Below are positions 32,190-42,785 of a stretch of 64,000 nt of DNA, piece by piece; position 1 is the first letter of the stretch, and every line of letters starts with the position of its first letter. The stretch spans positions 55,672,501-55,736,500 of the forward strand of contig JASDFA010000003.1 of assembly GCA_035772735.1 (NCBI GenBank), written 5' to 3'. Under the pieces are notes generated by a model that saw nothing but the letters and a program-made list of their open reading frames with translations, did no database searches and had not been told where the DNA came from. The DNA is from Datura wrightii (taxonomy: Eukaryota > Streptophyta > Magnoliopsida > Solanales > Solanaceae). The position numbers were made by a program, and so were the translations under genes.

Positions 32190-33432
32190 TCTAAGCAAAG
32201 TCGTCATCATCAGGATTATACTCCTGATCATCATCATCATTATCTCCTTCTACGTCATCAACCTGCATAGCTCCAGTGGTGGTATCATTCTCCTCCTCAT
32301 CATCATCATCAACGGTATTAGTCAGCAATATAGGCTCATCAACATCTAATGGCTACTCAAAAGTCATTCCCACTTTGCACATCATTGCACTCTCTATGAG
32401 TGGGTACCGCTTTTGTAGTGCCGCCATCTCCTCAGCAGTTGCCGGTCTACCTCCAATCTTGAGCTGCAGCTCAAACATCCCAAACATACGACCTCTCTAA
32501 CTGTCATCCCGAGCATTGTGCTCGGCTTGAGTGATGAGTGGTGTTGATGAGTTAGTTGGCTCCTTAACTTTTGTGACATCAATCATTTTTCCTACCAAGT
32601 ACCCTCGTAGGGGAAGATGAAGGTCTTCCTCCTCTTCCTCAATGCCAAGATCCCGCAAAACTAACTCAACAAGCTGCCATACTAGTACTTTCATCGACAA
32701 TTATCTCTGGATCACCTCATTGCGCCAAAGTTAATTGACAGCCTCTTCATCAGCGTATACACCAATACCACCCTCTCCCGAGTGATCTTCATAGTGTGTT
32801 TCCCTAGGATAAGTACCGCATAGACCAACTTTACCCAAACTCTGGCCTCCTTAGTCAAGTAGGAGAATGAGAGTGTCGAATTAGTGCCATTTTCACCTCT
32901 TTCCCACCGGGTAGCTGAATGCTCTCCACAAAAATATGGAAAATGTCACAGTATGGGGGCTTCTCAAGCATCATGAAGTACATCTCTGGGTCCATGACTA
33001 GTGTGCTAGGTAATGCATTGAAAGACCTGACAGTGAAACGGACCACTTGTCCCCACACCTTGACCTTTGTGCTCTCTCCATATGAGTTGTTCCAATTTGC
33101 ATAAAATTTCCTCACCACGATGAGGTTGCACTCCTCTAACTCAGAAAACACGTACCCAAGCCTCAACTCTCGGATGGTGTCCCAAATAGTGGGGAACTCA
33201 AGTGCAAAATGACCCTCATCAATCCAATTCTTCGATGCATACTTGGCCTCCTTTTGGGAACTAAACCACTTGAGCCCATGCTCCTCACGGCCTTGTCTCC
33301 AAACTTCCTAGCAATGGGTGCCTTTTGTGATGATGAACTCGATGCAACTCCCTTCCTGAGACTTTTGAACCCCTTGCTGGCAACTGTTATTTCCTTTTCT
33401 TTGTTTGCTCGTGATGCCACAGTACCTCTCAA
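32190..33432 (-). pseudogene. Element H ORF2, frameshifted
   Basis: The start MRGTVASRANKEKE parallels MAGTMASRQDKGKG of element D, supporting this start for the family. Three minus-strand pieces follow: 33432-33163, 33166-32855 (with KFYANW and KVWGQVVRF) and 32700-32497 (TQAEHNARDDS, equivalent to GERHARDDQ in D). The end is a strongly acidic tail with runs of Asp/Glu and a stop at 32190-32192. Frameshifts join the pieces and a stretch of about 150 bp in the middle is not readable. The function is unknown; the acidic tail is a shared feature. Confidence 0.75.
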
Positions 33433-34642
33433 ACAACAACAATAACCTCACAAAAGTAGTTCACGAATAACAAGGCTAGCTAATTAGGTGTAAGAGGTGC
33501 AAAACGTCCTCACACTTCATCCGCTAGCATAATCATAAGAATTTGTCAAAAAGAGTACTCAGACTTCCCACATTATCAAGATAAATCTCATCAGCCTAAA
33601 TTATTCACCAACTTTACACTACAAATCATGCTCATGATTTTCCCTCACACCTCTCTTATTTATTTTTTCAAGAGTGCTTCAATTAGCCACTCACTTCCCT
33701 TCTCAACTCTTAATTCACCATTCACAACAACCCAAGTGTGGAAGTCTTCAAAATAGATTCAACTAACAACTAGTCATGAATTTCACTGACTTTCCACAAT
33801 GAATTAACCTGAATCTTTTCAACAACTCAATATTTTCACAATTCAAGAATCACACTATTCAAGCAATTTCTTCTTCCACAAAAGTGCTCCAATTCACTAA
33901 TTTCATGAAATTCTTCTACAACCTATTCATCATCCTCTTCACACCCACAACTTAAAATAACCAAAATTCCACCAAAACAAGCACCCCAATAAAAGATATA
34001 ACATTATTATGGAAAAATATATGACATTTAAGTCATGAAAACCCACATCATGAAGTTTAAGATTCTTACCCAGCAATGGTGATTTTGGGTTTTTCAACTT
34101 GGGAAAGAAAGGGTAATGGGAGCATGCTTACAATATTAATTACCAAAGAAGAGAAGAACTTTATTTACTTGAGTTGAAGAAGTTTTCTTCACCATGATTT
34201 TTGGAGAAGATAACAATGGGGGAAAGGGAGAGGGACTTACAGCCAAGAGAGAGGAGAGAAAATTCTTTTTTTTTGAGTTTTTAGAGAGAGAAGATGAATG
34301 GGAATTTAAAATAAAGGTATGGGTTATGCATTTTTATTAATTTTAGAGTCCTTAGGTCAAATTTTACCCATGGACCCAAAATATTTTCGCCCAAATTACA
34401 CATGGCACGGCGCTCAACACCCATTGCACCCTACACTTAGGGAAAAAAATTCTTGGTGAATTGGGTCTGGCATGACATGCCAGCCACTATGCCAACCTGA
34501 AAAAAATTCTTCTAATGTTCAACACCTGGCGCAATGCACCAGGTATTTTGCCCCAGACAAAGAATTTTTCTAGCTTCCTTTCTCCGCTTTTTCACCTCAA
34601 ATTCCCTGCTCGTCGCTACACAACAAAAATGTGTTAGAAAGA

Positions 34643-34709
34643 TGGGTTGCCTCCCACCAAGAACCTTGGTTATGGTCGTGGAATGACATGCACAGGTTGC
34701 CTCCCGTGC
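34643..34709 (-). other. Two AGGCAA-loop hairpins in element H
   Basis: On the minus strand the first (34709-34690) reads GCACGGG, AGGCAA, CCTGTGC, pairing throughout with one G-U wobble. The second (34656-34643) reads TGGG, AGGCAA, CCCA. They sit between the protease end and ORF2, the same relative place as in C and D. Confidence 0.65.
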
Positions 34710-34712
34710 AAC

Positions 34713-35979
34713 TAATAACGACAAAATTCACTCCTCGTTAGGATGGAGTGTAAACGATCGTTGACAAAACAAATATACCTGACAGGTGTCAGGGTCGAAT
34801 CCCACAAGGAATGTTAGTTGATCATGCAAGAGTTTTCTATCAAGATGAAGTAATTGGCATCAATGTTTCAATAACAATAAAGTAAAAATTGGGGAATCAC
34901 TACTTGACAATTGAACTACAAAATTTGCTCACAAAAATAGGGACAAAGTGTAGAAAATACCAAGGGAGAGACTACTAGGGGTGTGAAATTATCGGGGCAT
35001 CATTGGATTGAGATTGTTAACATCTCCTAGCCTTACTTAATAGTATAATTAGTTGTGGACAAGACGGCATCCTGCATTTCTCAACCAGTTAGATGCCTTA
35101 TACCTCGGGTTTTCTCAAACCCCAAAGCCTTTTTCACAACAACCACATCAACTTGGGTAAGAATCAACTATTTATAACTTTGATTATTAATGGGTGTTTG
35201 ACAATGGGTTTTGGCTATTTTTATCCAACCCCACATGATCAACACCCAATTACCCACTAATGTTTCATCAACCATACTCTAAATTCCTTTTTTAAGCAAA
35301 ATTAGAGTAAGTAAAAACAACCCACATTTGCAACTATGAGTATTTAGATTATAACTTATATGAAACATTAGAATTATGCTAATTGAGTAAATCTAATATC
35401 AATTGAACAATACCCAATACAAATCAACCCCAATCATTCAAACACCCCTAGAAAGGAATTTAGCTACTCATATAAGTAGAAGAAGACATTGCATTCAATA
35501 AAAATTCAACCTCCATTCAACAAAATGAGTAAGAAAAATTCAAGCTCAAAGTTCTGATCTCCAATTGAGTTTTCTACCTTTTCAAGGAAGAAAAAGATGA
35601 GTGTTTCTCTCTCTACTTCTCTCCTGTCTTTCTCTCTCTAATTCAATACAAAGCCTATAGAATAATGAAAAATTGATATGGAATAATGAAATGTTTAACT
35701 CCTTTTTGAGATGCAAAAAAATAGGGTATATTCTTTCTCCTCTTTCTTTGAGATGGATATTTTTACCCCTGTGCAGACGAGCGTCGCTTGTAATTCAACG
35801 TCCATGATTCACCGGTTGATTTTGGCCGATGATTAGTGAATTTCAGAACCCTTCGGTGTTAGCATTTGCAGTTCGCTGGTGTTGATCTGTGGCCCACCAG
35901 TATTGTTCTTCATTAGCATAGTGTGGAACTGCGATCAACCAGCGTTCCGGTAACACCCGGTGGCACCGTTTCTTATCTC
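34713..35979 (-). repeat. Solo LTR L, left (3') part
   Basis: On the minus strand it ends ...TTTTGTCGTTATTA at 34713 and contains TGTGGGATTCGACCCTG near its end, like J. Palindromic words lie at 35800-35970. The remaining 5' part is at 61617-61782; element F splits it. Both outer ends abut H sequence, and the 5-base flanks are GCAAC (34708-34712) and GCAGC (61783-61787), a 4/5 duplicate. With F removed L is about 1.43 kb, with no internal region. Confidence 0.75.
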
Positions 35980-36216
35980 TGTCATGAATTGAGTCTATAC
36001 CCTGGACGAGACACGATACTTGGAGTCACAAGTAACCCCAAGCCAACCCATAGTCTATCATAACACTGGTAAACTGAGTAAATATAAGCGGAAGCTTTAA
36101 GTAAATAAGATCATTTAAAGGAAACTAATTTAATAAAAGTCCAAACATCTGAAAACAATACTAAATATATGAGTCTACGTTTGAAAGCCATCTACTAATG
36201 ATGAGTTGTTGGGACT
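35980..36216 (-). repeat. Element F 3' LTR, segment 1
   Basis: Starts TGTCATGAATTGAGTC and aligns with 59247-59484. It ends at GATGAGTTGTTGGGAC, the target duplication of element D; the sequence resumes at 46165 (AATCCCCCAGGTAAC). Confidence 0.85.
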
Positions 36217-37673
36217 GATCTTGGGCAGATTTATATGCCCAAGTGATACTCAAACGTATCATTTTTACCTTGTTTGTTGTGCAATGTATCATGTATTTGG
36301 TAATAAAATGCGAATTTATACTAACCAACATGATTAGCATTTGTTTTGCAGGATAATGTGATTTTTAAGAGCTAAAATGCGTGTTGGAACTATGTCGGAG
36401 TTGGACTTGGATGCGAGCGTGGAAAAGACCTCGGATGGCATATTTTACACTAGCTCCGCGACGGTGTCGTGCCACGCTGCCATCGCGGTAGCACACTGCC
36501 TGGAGAGGAAATTAATTGGCAGATTCCAGTGAGGCCTCGCGACAGCTCCATGGCACGGAGACAGGCCTCCGCGATGGCCTCCATGCCACGTTGAGGCTAA
36601 TTATCCGGACCATGCAATTTCCAGAGAGGGTCCACGTCCACGCCGTGTCACAGAGGCAGTGCTCCGCGTTGTCCTCCGTGACACGTTGCTTGTTATTCCG
36701 GGAAAAATTTCCCACTAGTATAAATAGCACACTTAGGTTATTTTTAAAGGAGAGTTTTTTAGTTTTAGTTTTTTTTAGCCTGAGTTCAGAAGTGGGAGCA
36801 GGAACGTGGTTTTGTGGCAGTTGAAGAATAGAAAAGATAAGAGTTTTCTTCTCTTCCCTTCTTCTTTCCTTCAATTGTATGCATGATTCACACTCATTCT
36901 AGGATGATTAATCCAAGAATGAGTGGCTAATTCCTTTCTTGCTGAGGTTTTGAACTTGTGTAATGAATGTTGGTAATAATTGATATGGTTTCTTCTTCTT
37001 CTTGCATGTTGTTCTATTAATTCTTGTGCTTATTACATTCTTGATTGGCCACCATTAATGTATATCTAAAAAGTCCAATTTCACTCGAGAGAGCATGAAA
37101 TTGGAAAGTTGTGAATTAATAGGGTATTGTTCTTAACTTGATTTGGGAAAATTGGGTTTTGATGTGCTTTCTTGATAGAAATATACTTGAAAGCCGTATT
37201 AGTCAATTTAGGAACCGGAATTGTAGTGTTATGTCATAAATTGCATTTGATCACAGAAATGTAGACGAATGGTTTATGAATCTAAAGTGAAATTAAATAC
37301 GGAAGTTTTAATTTCTAGGCAAACGTTCTTGGCTAGCAATATGAAGAAGAAGATGACCAAATTATCATGATTATCAAGTTCATTACTCATTCTTAACCTT
37401 GGCATGTGCATATCCATTGTCTAAACTCAACGTAAATAGTAGTTATTAATTTTAGTAGATAATTAGTTTAGAAACAAAACTCGCTCAAATCTTGGTTGGA
37501 TTGTTGTTAACATAGTTAGAAATAGAATAGAGATATAGTAAACTAGGCAGTTTTGCATATCTAGAGCAGCCTCCTTGGATCGATACTTGGCTACTTAGCC
37601 ACTTTATTACTTGTTTGACCACGTACACTTGCGTGTCGGTGTATAATATATACCGAGCAGCAGAGAGCGAGCA
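36217..37673 (+). repeat. Element D 5' LTR (1457 bp)
   Basis: TGATCTTGGGCAG to GCGAGCA. The terminal inverted repeat CTTGGGCA/TGCCCAAG is perfect here (36221-36228, 36237-36244). The 3' LTR is nearly identical but has an extra ~10 bp (TGTATATAAT) near 44764, so the insertion looks fairly recent. Confidence 0.9.
36719..36726 (+). promoter_or_regulatory. TATA box in D 5' LTR
   Basis: TATAAATA in ACTAGTATAAATAGCAC, the probable promoter of the element. The identical box in the 3' LTR is at 45205-45212. Confidence 0.7.
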
Positions 37674-37679
37674 AGTTTT

Positions 37680-37697
37680 TGGCGCCGTTGCCGGGGA
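37680..37697 (+). other. Primer-binding site of element D (tRNA-Asp)
   Basis: TGGCGCCGTTGCCGGGGA starts 6 nt after the LTR and is fully complementary to the 3' end of plant tRNA-Asp. Confidence 0.9.
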
Positions 37698-37838
37698 GGC
37701 TAGGCGATTTGTAAAATTTTGTTTAGTGTAAATTTACTGTATTTGTATTTTTATTTTCTTAAAGTGTTAACAACTTGGTCTTAGCCTGTATTTTGCAGAT
37801 TTTTATTTCTGTGAACACTGGCAAGGGACAAGGAGCTG

Positions 37839-40206
37839 GTGGAATCTTACTTAGAGCCAGAACGTGAATTGCACAGTCAATGTAGAGAAGCTCTTCAGAA
37901 GAAGTTGCAGTTGCTGAAACAGTCTATAATGGAGCAACCCAATCCACCAGTTGTGCGGGCAGTGTTAGTGCCCGAGGAAGTAGCAGCCAGGCCGGTTCGC
38001 GAGGTGGCAATCCCACACGCTAATAATGTACATTCCAGCATCCGCAAACCAGAGCCTGGGGGGAGATTTGAGTTAAAGCAAAATATGGTGCAACTTTTGC
38101 ACACTAGCAGGCAGTTTACCGGTCTCCCTCACGAAGATCCGCAACAACATCTCCAGAACTTTTTGGAGATAAGTGACACTTACATCCCCGCTGGAGTGTC
38201 ACCTGATTATGTTCGGCTCACCTTATTTCCATTTTCCTTACATGGTGAAGCCAAGAGGTGGTTAAAAGCTGAACCACCCAACTGTATATCAACGTGGGAT
38301 GATCTTGCAAAGAAGTTCTTGATCAGATTTTTCCCTTCAGGTAAAACAGCTAAACTTAGAAGTCAGATTCTAAGTTTTAAACAGAGGGAAGGAGAAAATC
38401 TTTATCAAGCCTGGGAAAGATTCAAGTCCATGTTGCGGGACTGTCCTCATCATCATCAGTCAAATGAGGTGTTGGTCCACACTTTTATTGAGGGTTTGGA
38501 ACCCCACACTAAAATTTTGTTAGACTCAGCAGCTGGAGGGCAAGTGCTGGAGAAGACTTATGAGGAGCTGTACACTTTGCTCAACCGAATTTCACAAGGC
38601 AATCCGGAATGGAATGCAGATTCTTCAAGAGGTGGAGCAAGGAAAGCAGCGGGAGTGCTTGAAGTGGATGGATTCACAGCTATCGCTGCTCAGATAGCTG
38701 CTTTGCAAAATCAGTTAAACACTCACTTCAGCAATATGAATTTGAACTAGCCGTCAGCCTCAGTTAATGCAGTCCAACAGATGTGGTGTGAAGTGTGTGG
38801 TAGTAGTGAGCATTCAGCCGAATGCTGTGGTGCAAATCCTGATTCTGTCAACTTTGTGGGCAATGCACAGAGGAATCAACAGCAGTTTGGCGGTGGCTAC
38901 AACTCGAATTGGAGGAATCATCCAAATTTTTCGTGGGGTAGCAACAATCAACAAGGTCAAGGTTCAGGGCAGGGTATGCACAGAAACCAAGGAGGGTAAC
39001 AAGGCTATCAGAATCAGTTTAGAAATCACAATGCCCCTCCTCCACCACCATCACCGACTATTGAGGAAATGTTCAAGACCATGATTGCCAACCAGGCACA
39101 ATTGCAGGCTGACTATGTCAAGCTGGCGGCCGAAGTAAAGAACAATCAATTGGCAACCAAGGCTCTTGAATATCAGTTTGGGCAATTTGCTAGTGCCCAA
39201 AATACTAGACCAAGGGGAGGACTACCTAGCGACACGGATCCCAATCCTAAGCAGGTAAATGCAGTGACCACGAGGAGTGGTTTACAATTAAAGGAGGTGG
39301 AACCGGAAAGACCGCCTCAGAAGTCAGGAGCAGTAAATGTTGAGGGAGAACAAACCTCAGATACGGGGAAGACCAAAGAAACTGAACCAACAAGGCCTCC
39401 ACCCCCGTTCCCTCAACGACTTAAGAAACACAAGGAGGAGTTTCCAGAAATTCATGGAGGTACTTAAACAGGTACATGTTAACTTACCTCTTGTTGATAT
39501 CTTGCAGGGTGTGCCAAAATATGCAAAGTATATCAAAGACATCGTGGCCAACAAAAGTCGCTTGACCGAGTATGCCACGGTGGCTTTAACGGAGGAATGC
39601 ACATCCCGTATTCAGAACAGGTTGCCCACTAAACTGAAGGATCCTGGAAGTTTTACTATCCAGCTGACGATTGGGCAAAGTATCCGAGCTCGTGGGTTAT
39701 GCGACTTGGGGGCAAGTATAAATCTGATGCCATCTTCGGTATTCAGAAAGTTAGGGCTAGGGAGTCCTAGACCTACAACAGTGATCTTGCAGCTAGCAGA
39801 CAGGTCTTTAGCTAAGCCGGATGGCATAGTTGAGGATGTGCTAGTGCAGGTAGGCTCCCTCATTTTTCCGGTAGATTTCATTATTCTGGATTTTGAGCCA
39901 GATGCGGAAGTCCCATTTATTTTGGGACGACCATTTTTGGCAACCGGAAAGGCATTGATCGATGTAGCTGTGGGTCAACTCACGATGCGAGCACACGACA
40001 AGGTTGAGGTGTTCGACGTGTACAAGGCACCTAAGCTCCCGACTGTCTATAAGGAACTCTCGGTGATCAACGTGATTGATCATGGGAATGCAAATGGATT
40101 GAGTGATTCCCGAGAGTTACTAGGTAGGCCACCAGACAAGGTTGAGAACTACTGGGGAGATGACCATGATCGAGTCAAATCGTCCATCTCCCTAGTAGAA
40201 AATTGA
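37839..40206 (+). pseudogene. Element D gag-pro polyprotein, two stops and one frameshift
   Basis: Homology starts ESYLEPERELHSQ, but the codon at 37839 is GTG and a TGA lies upstream in frame, so no ATG start is available here. The Athila-type capsid domain includes EAKRWLKAEPPNCISTWDD and QREGENLYQAWERF. TAG at 38748 stops the frame. Beyond it lie a zinc knuckle CEVCGSSEHSAECC near 38790, TAA at 38997, a proline-rich linker, and a 5-base loss near 39436 that shifts the frame. The protease follows (active site DLGAS at 39703; PFILGRPFLATGKA) and ends TGA at 40204. Gag would build particles and the protease cleave the polyprotein. No RT follows, unlike autonomous Athila elements. Confidence 0.85.
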
Positions 40207-40246
40207 GCGTAAAGGCTGTCGAGCCGCGACGTTAAACCAGGCGCTG

Positions 40247-40264
40247 CACGGGAGGCAACCCGTG
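40247..40264 (+). other. AGGCAA-loop hairpin in element D
   Basis: CACGGG, AGGCAA, CCCGTG, starting 41 nt after the gag-pro stop. It is preceded by the shared words GCGACGTTAAACCAGGCGCTG. Confidence 0.7.
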
Positions 40265-40527
40265 AAAAATATTTTTCTTTCTTTTTCCTTAGTGTAAAGT
40301 TTTTCTTTTATTTTATTTTCTTTTCTTTTTCTTGACTAGGTTTAGATGTGCATTTTAATTAGTAATTTTTATTTATTTTTTAGTAGGGAATCTAGTCATT
40401 TAACCAATTTTTGTTTAGTGAGGTGATTTTCAGGTATACCGGAGGAAAAATACTTGGAATCGAGAAAACGAGGCGAGGTATGAAAAATAAAATTTGATAG
40501 TGAAACAGAGCACTGGCGCGTTGGCGC

Positions 40528-40670
40528 CGTGTCACGGAGGCAATGCTCCGCGTTGGCCTCCATGACACGTTGAAGGCAAATCTGGAATTTTTTTAAATTC
40601 CAGTAAGCCAACGCGTTGGCTCAGTGTCACGGAGGAGGGCCTCCGCGTTACCCTCCGTGACATGTTGCCC
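40528..40670 (+). repeat. Two inverted repeats upstream of ORF2 (element D)
   Basis: CGTGTCACGGAGGC (40528-40541) faces GCCTCCATGACACG (40556-40569), one mismatch. A second pair, GTGTCACGGAGG and CCCTCCGTGACAT, lies at about 40625-40664. They occupy the same position as the repeats of C. Between them and ORF2 (40671-41552) I see AT-rich non-coding sequence with TAAGTGTGGGGT at about 41469. Confidence 0.75.
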
Positions 40671-41552
40671 TTATCCCAGTGCCGGGTCACACCGGGTTTC
40701 CGGGTGACCCGCGTGTTTCTTTTAAATAAACCCCCGATTTTCGCCCATTTTTCCCCATTCCCTCTACCCTCCGCGACCAAACACCCATTCCCCTACCCCC
40801 AAGCTCCGTGCCACGTTAAGAGGCAAGGAAAACGTCACGTCTTTATCGATTCTTCAATTCCAAGGTATGTTTTCATCGTCTATCTCAAATTTTTGGCGAT
40901 TTTTGTCGATTTTGAGCATGTGAGGTGAGATATATCACCCTAGGTAGAAATTAAACATGACGTGAATTATTTTGCGATTGATTGTGTTTGGATTGTTGTA
41001 GTTGACGGGTGAACTTATCGATTGATTGAATAATTCATTGTTGATTGTCAAATTGAGTTCTAGGGCTTGGGGTGTTGAATTTTAACTTGGGTAACTTGAT
41101 AGTTTGACGAAATTGATGCCGGGGTATTTGAGATAAGTCGTGGTAAATATTGTATAATTGGTGAAAGACGACTAATTCTCGAATTTTTGTGGGACATTGC
41201 GTAATATGTGAATTGGTTGAATTGCTTAGATTAGTGTATATAAAATGTTTGTATTGTTGTTTCTATTTTGTTGTTGTTATCGTTGCTAAGTGCTATGGGT
41301 GAATAGCTGTCGATAGTAGGATTGGGTTAGCTGTATGAAGTATGAGTAATTCGCTAGCCGTTATGCTGTCGAATTTTTGTGAACGCACTAAACAATATGT
41401 TTATAGTGATTGTGCTTGGGGTGTAAATAGAGCTATCCTTGCTAACATGTTGTAAATATTGTTAAAGACTAAGTGTGGGGTAAATTTTGTTTAACCCAAC
41501 CTTAGCCAAAGCTAACAAGTTTTTAGCTTAACGTTGTGCTTGTCTGTGTAAA

Positions 41553-42785
41553 TTGGCAGGTACAATGGCCAGCCGACAAGATAAAGGCAAGGGTGCTTCA
41601 ACCTCAGACACCGGCAGAAAGAGAATGAGACTGGGCACTGCTGTCCCAGCTGCACCTGCTGTTCCACGCGGTCAACACCGCCGATACGGAACACGATGGG
41701 TTACCGATGAAGGGAAGAAGTGGTACGCAAAGCATAAGGAGAACAAGTACTTCCCGGAGGAATATATTGCAAGGGAACCACTCGCACAGGAGTTCCCTCG
41801 CATCGTACAGAGGATTGAGGCAGCTGGGCTCAGCTTTATTTTTCAGGAGCCCAAGGAGTGCAACCTTCACTTGGTCCGGGAATTTTATGCCAACTGGAAC
41901 CCGGACATCAGAAGCCACACTATTAAAATCAGAGGGCAGATTGTCACTCTGGAACCCCAGCAGCTGAATGCCATCGTTGGAGCGCGGGACACAGACGCCC
42001 ACGTTCTCCGCCAGCTCAACATCACCCCACCGTACGCCGACATCAGACGTACGTTGTGTGGGGCTCGATCCACAGCCCGATGGAGTAGACACAAAGAGAG
42101 GGGTTACCACCAGACTCTGCCTTATTCGCAGATGAACAAGGAGGCCAGAATCTGGCTAAAAATTGTATGTTCGTGTTTGATCCCGGGAGTACATATGACA
42201 GACGTGACCCGGGACCGTGTCTGCCTGGTGTATGCCCTTATGAAAGGGCTTGAGATTAATGTGGGGGCGGTTATAATATCCGCCATGAAGAGAGCCAGAC
42301 TACACCAGGGCCACAGATACGGGTTTGGCGGACTCATCACCACCTTCCTCCGAGGCCTCGACATTGAGGAAGAAGCCTTGGATTACATTCCGCAGTTGGA
42401 GCGGAGGGCCCTTGATCTGACAAAGACCAAGGCCCCCGACACTACACACGGACCTGTGCTGACTCTGGGCGAGCGACATGCTCGTGACGACCAGTATATG
42501 GCCTGTATGTTTGGTATGCAGATGCTGCAGCTACGGATAGGTGGGAGACCAGCCACCGAGGATGAATTATGGCAGCTGGAGCTGGACTACCCTTTTGGCG
42601 AGAACGCCAGAGCTTTATGCAAGGTGGGGCCAGCCTTTGTGGAGCCGACTGACGACGACATCCCTACTGATGAGGAGACACATCGTGAGGACTCTGATGT
42701 GGAGTCCGATGACGGCGAGGGAGCTGATTCAGATATGGGCGATGAGGCCGCAGCACCGGATGAGGAAGTCGAATATTTCGACTGA
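41553..42785 (+). CDS. Element D ORF2, intact 410-residue protein of unknown function
   Basis: Open from MAGTMASRQDKGKG to DEEVEYFD. It has a basic N-terminus (RKRMRLGTAVP), then WVTDEGKKWYAKHKENKYFPEE, the FYANW motif near residue 118, IKIRGQIVTLEPQQLNAI, CGARSTARWSRHKERGYHQ, a middle part rich in hydrophobic segments, and an Asp/Glu-rich C-terminus of about 50 residues. FYANW-type proteins are annotated as putative plant transposon protein; I know of no demonstrated activity. It is the only long intact frame in D, whereas the same element's gag-pro is broken. C has one stop in this gene and H a frameshifted copy. The start is supported by MxxTxASR in all three. Confidence 0.8.
   Translation: MAGTMASRQDKGKGASTSDTGRKRMRLGTAVPAAPAVPRGQHRRYGTRWVTDEGKKWYAKHKENKYFPEEYIAREPLAQEFPRIVQRIEAAGLSFIFQEPKECNLHLVREFYANWNPDIRSHTIKIRGQIVTLEPQQLNAIVGARDTDAHVLRQLNITPPYADIRRTLCGARSTARWSRHKERGYHQTLPYSQMNKEARIWLKIVCSCLIPGVHMTDVTRDRVCLVYALMKGLEINVGAVIISAMKRARLHQGHRYGFGGLITTFLRGLDIEEEALDYIPQLERRALDLTKTKAPDTTHGPVLTLGERHARDDQYMACMFGMQMLQLRIGGRPATEDELWQLELDYPFGENARALCKVGPAFVEPTDDDIPTDEETHREDSDVESDDGEGADSDMGDEAAAPDEEVEYFD

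Larger units (their letters stand above)
31319..34712 (-). mobile_element. Element H: degenerate Athila-like element (3' part and ORF2)
   Basis: On the minus strand this region contains ORF2 (33432-32190), then a 3' non-coding region (32189-31319) with the GGATGGATGAC block (plus-strand 31862-31885). Right of ORF2, 33433-34640 is AT-rich non-coding leader and 34643-34709 holds two AGGCAA-loop hairpins. The protease end of the same element is at 61783-62104, separated by solo LTR L and element F. H is the oldest visible layer of the right half of the window. Confidence 0.75.

Noticed and set aside
31319..35979. A host gene in the stretch between K and F
   Set aside because: All readable parts match Athila-like ORF2, its 3' non-coding region, AGGCAA hairpins or an LTR. 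No exon-like sequence of a cellular gene was seen.
36512..36874. 120-residue minus-strand and 102-residue plus-strand open frames in both D LTRs
   Set aside because: They occur identically in both LTR copies (also 44998-45360), cover palindromic and promoter sequence, and have no recognisable domain.
41604..42110. 168-residue minus-strand frame opposite ORF2 of D
   Set aside because: It is the antisense shadow of a well-supported coding region.
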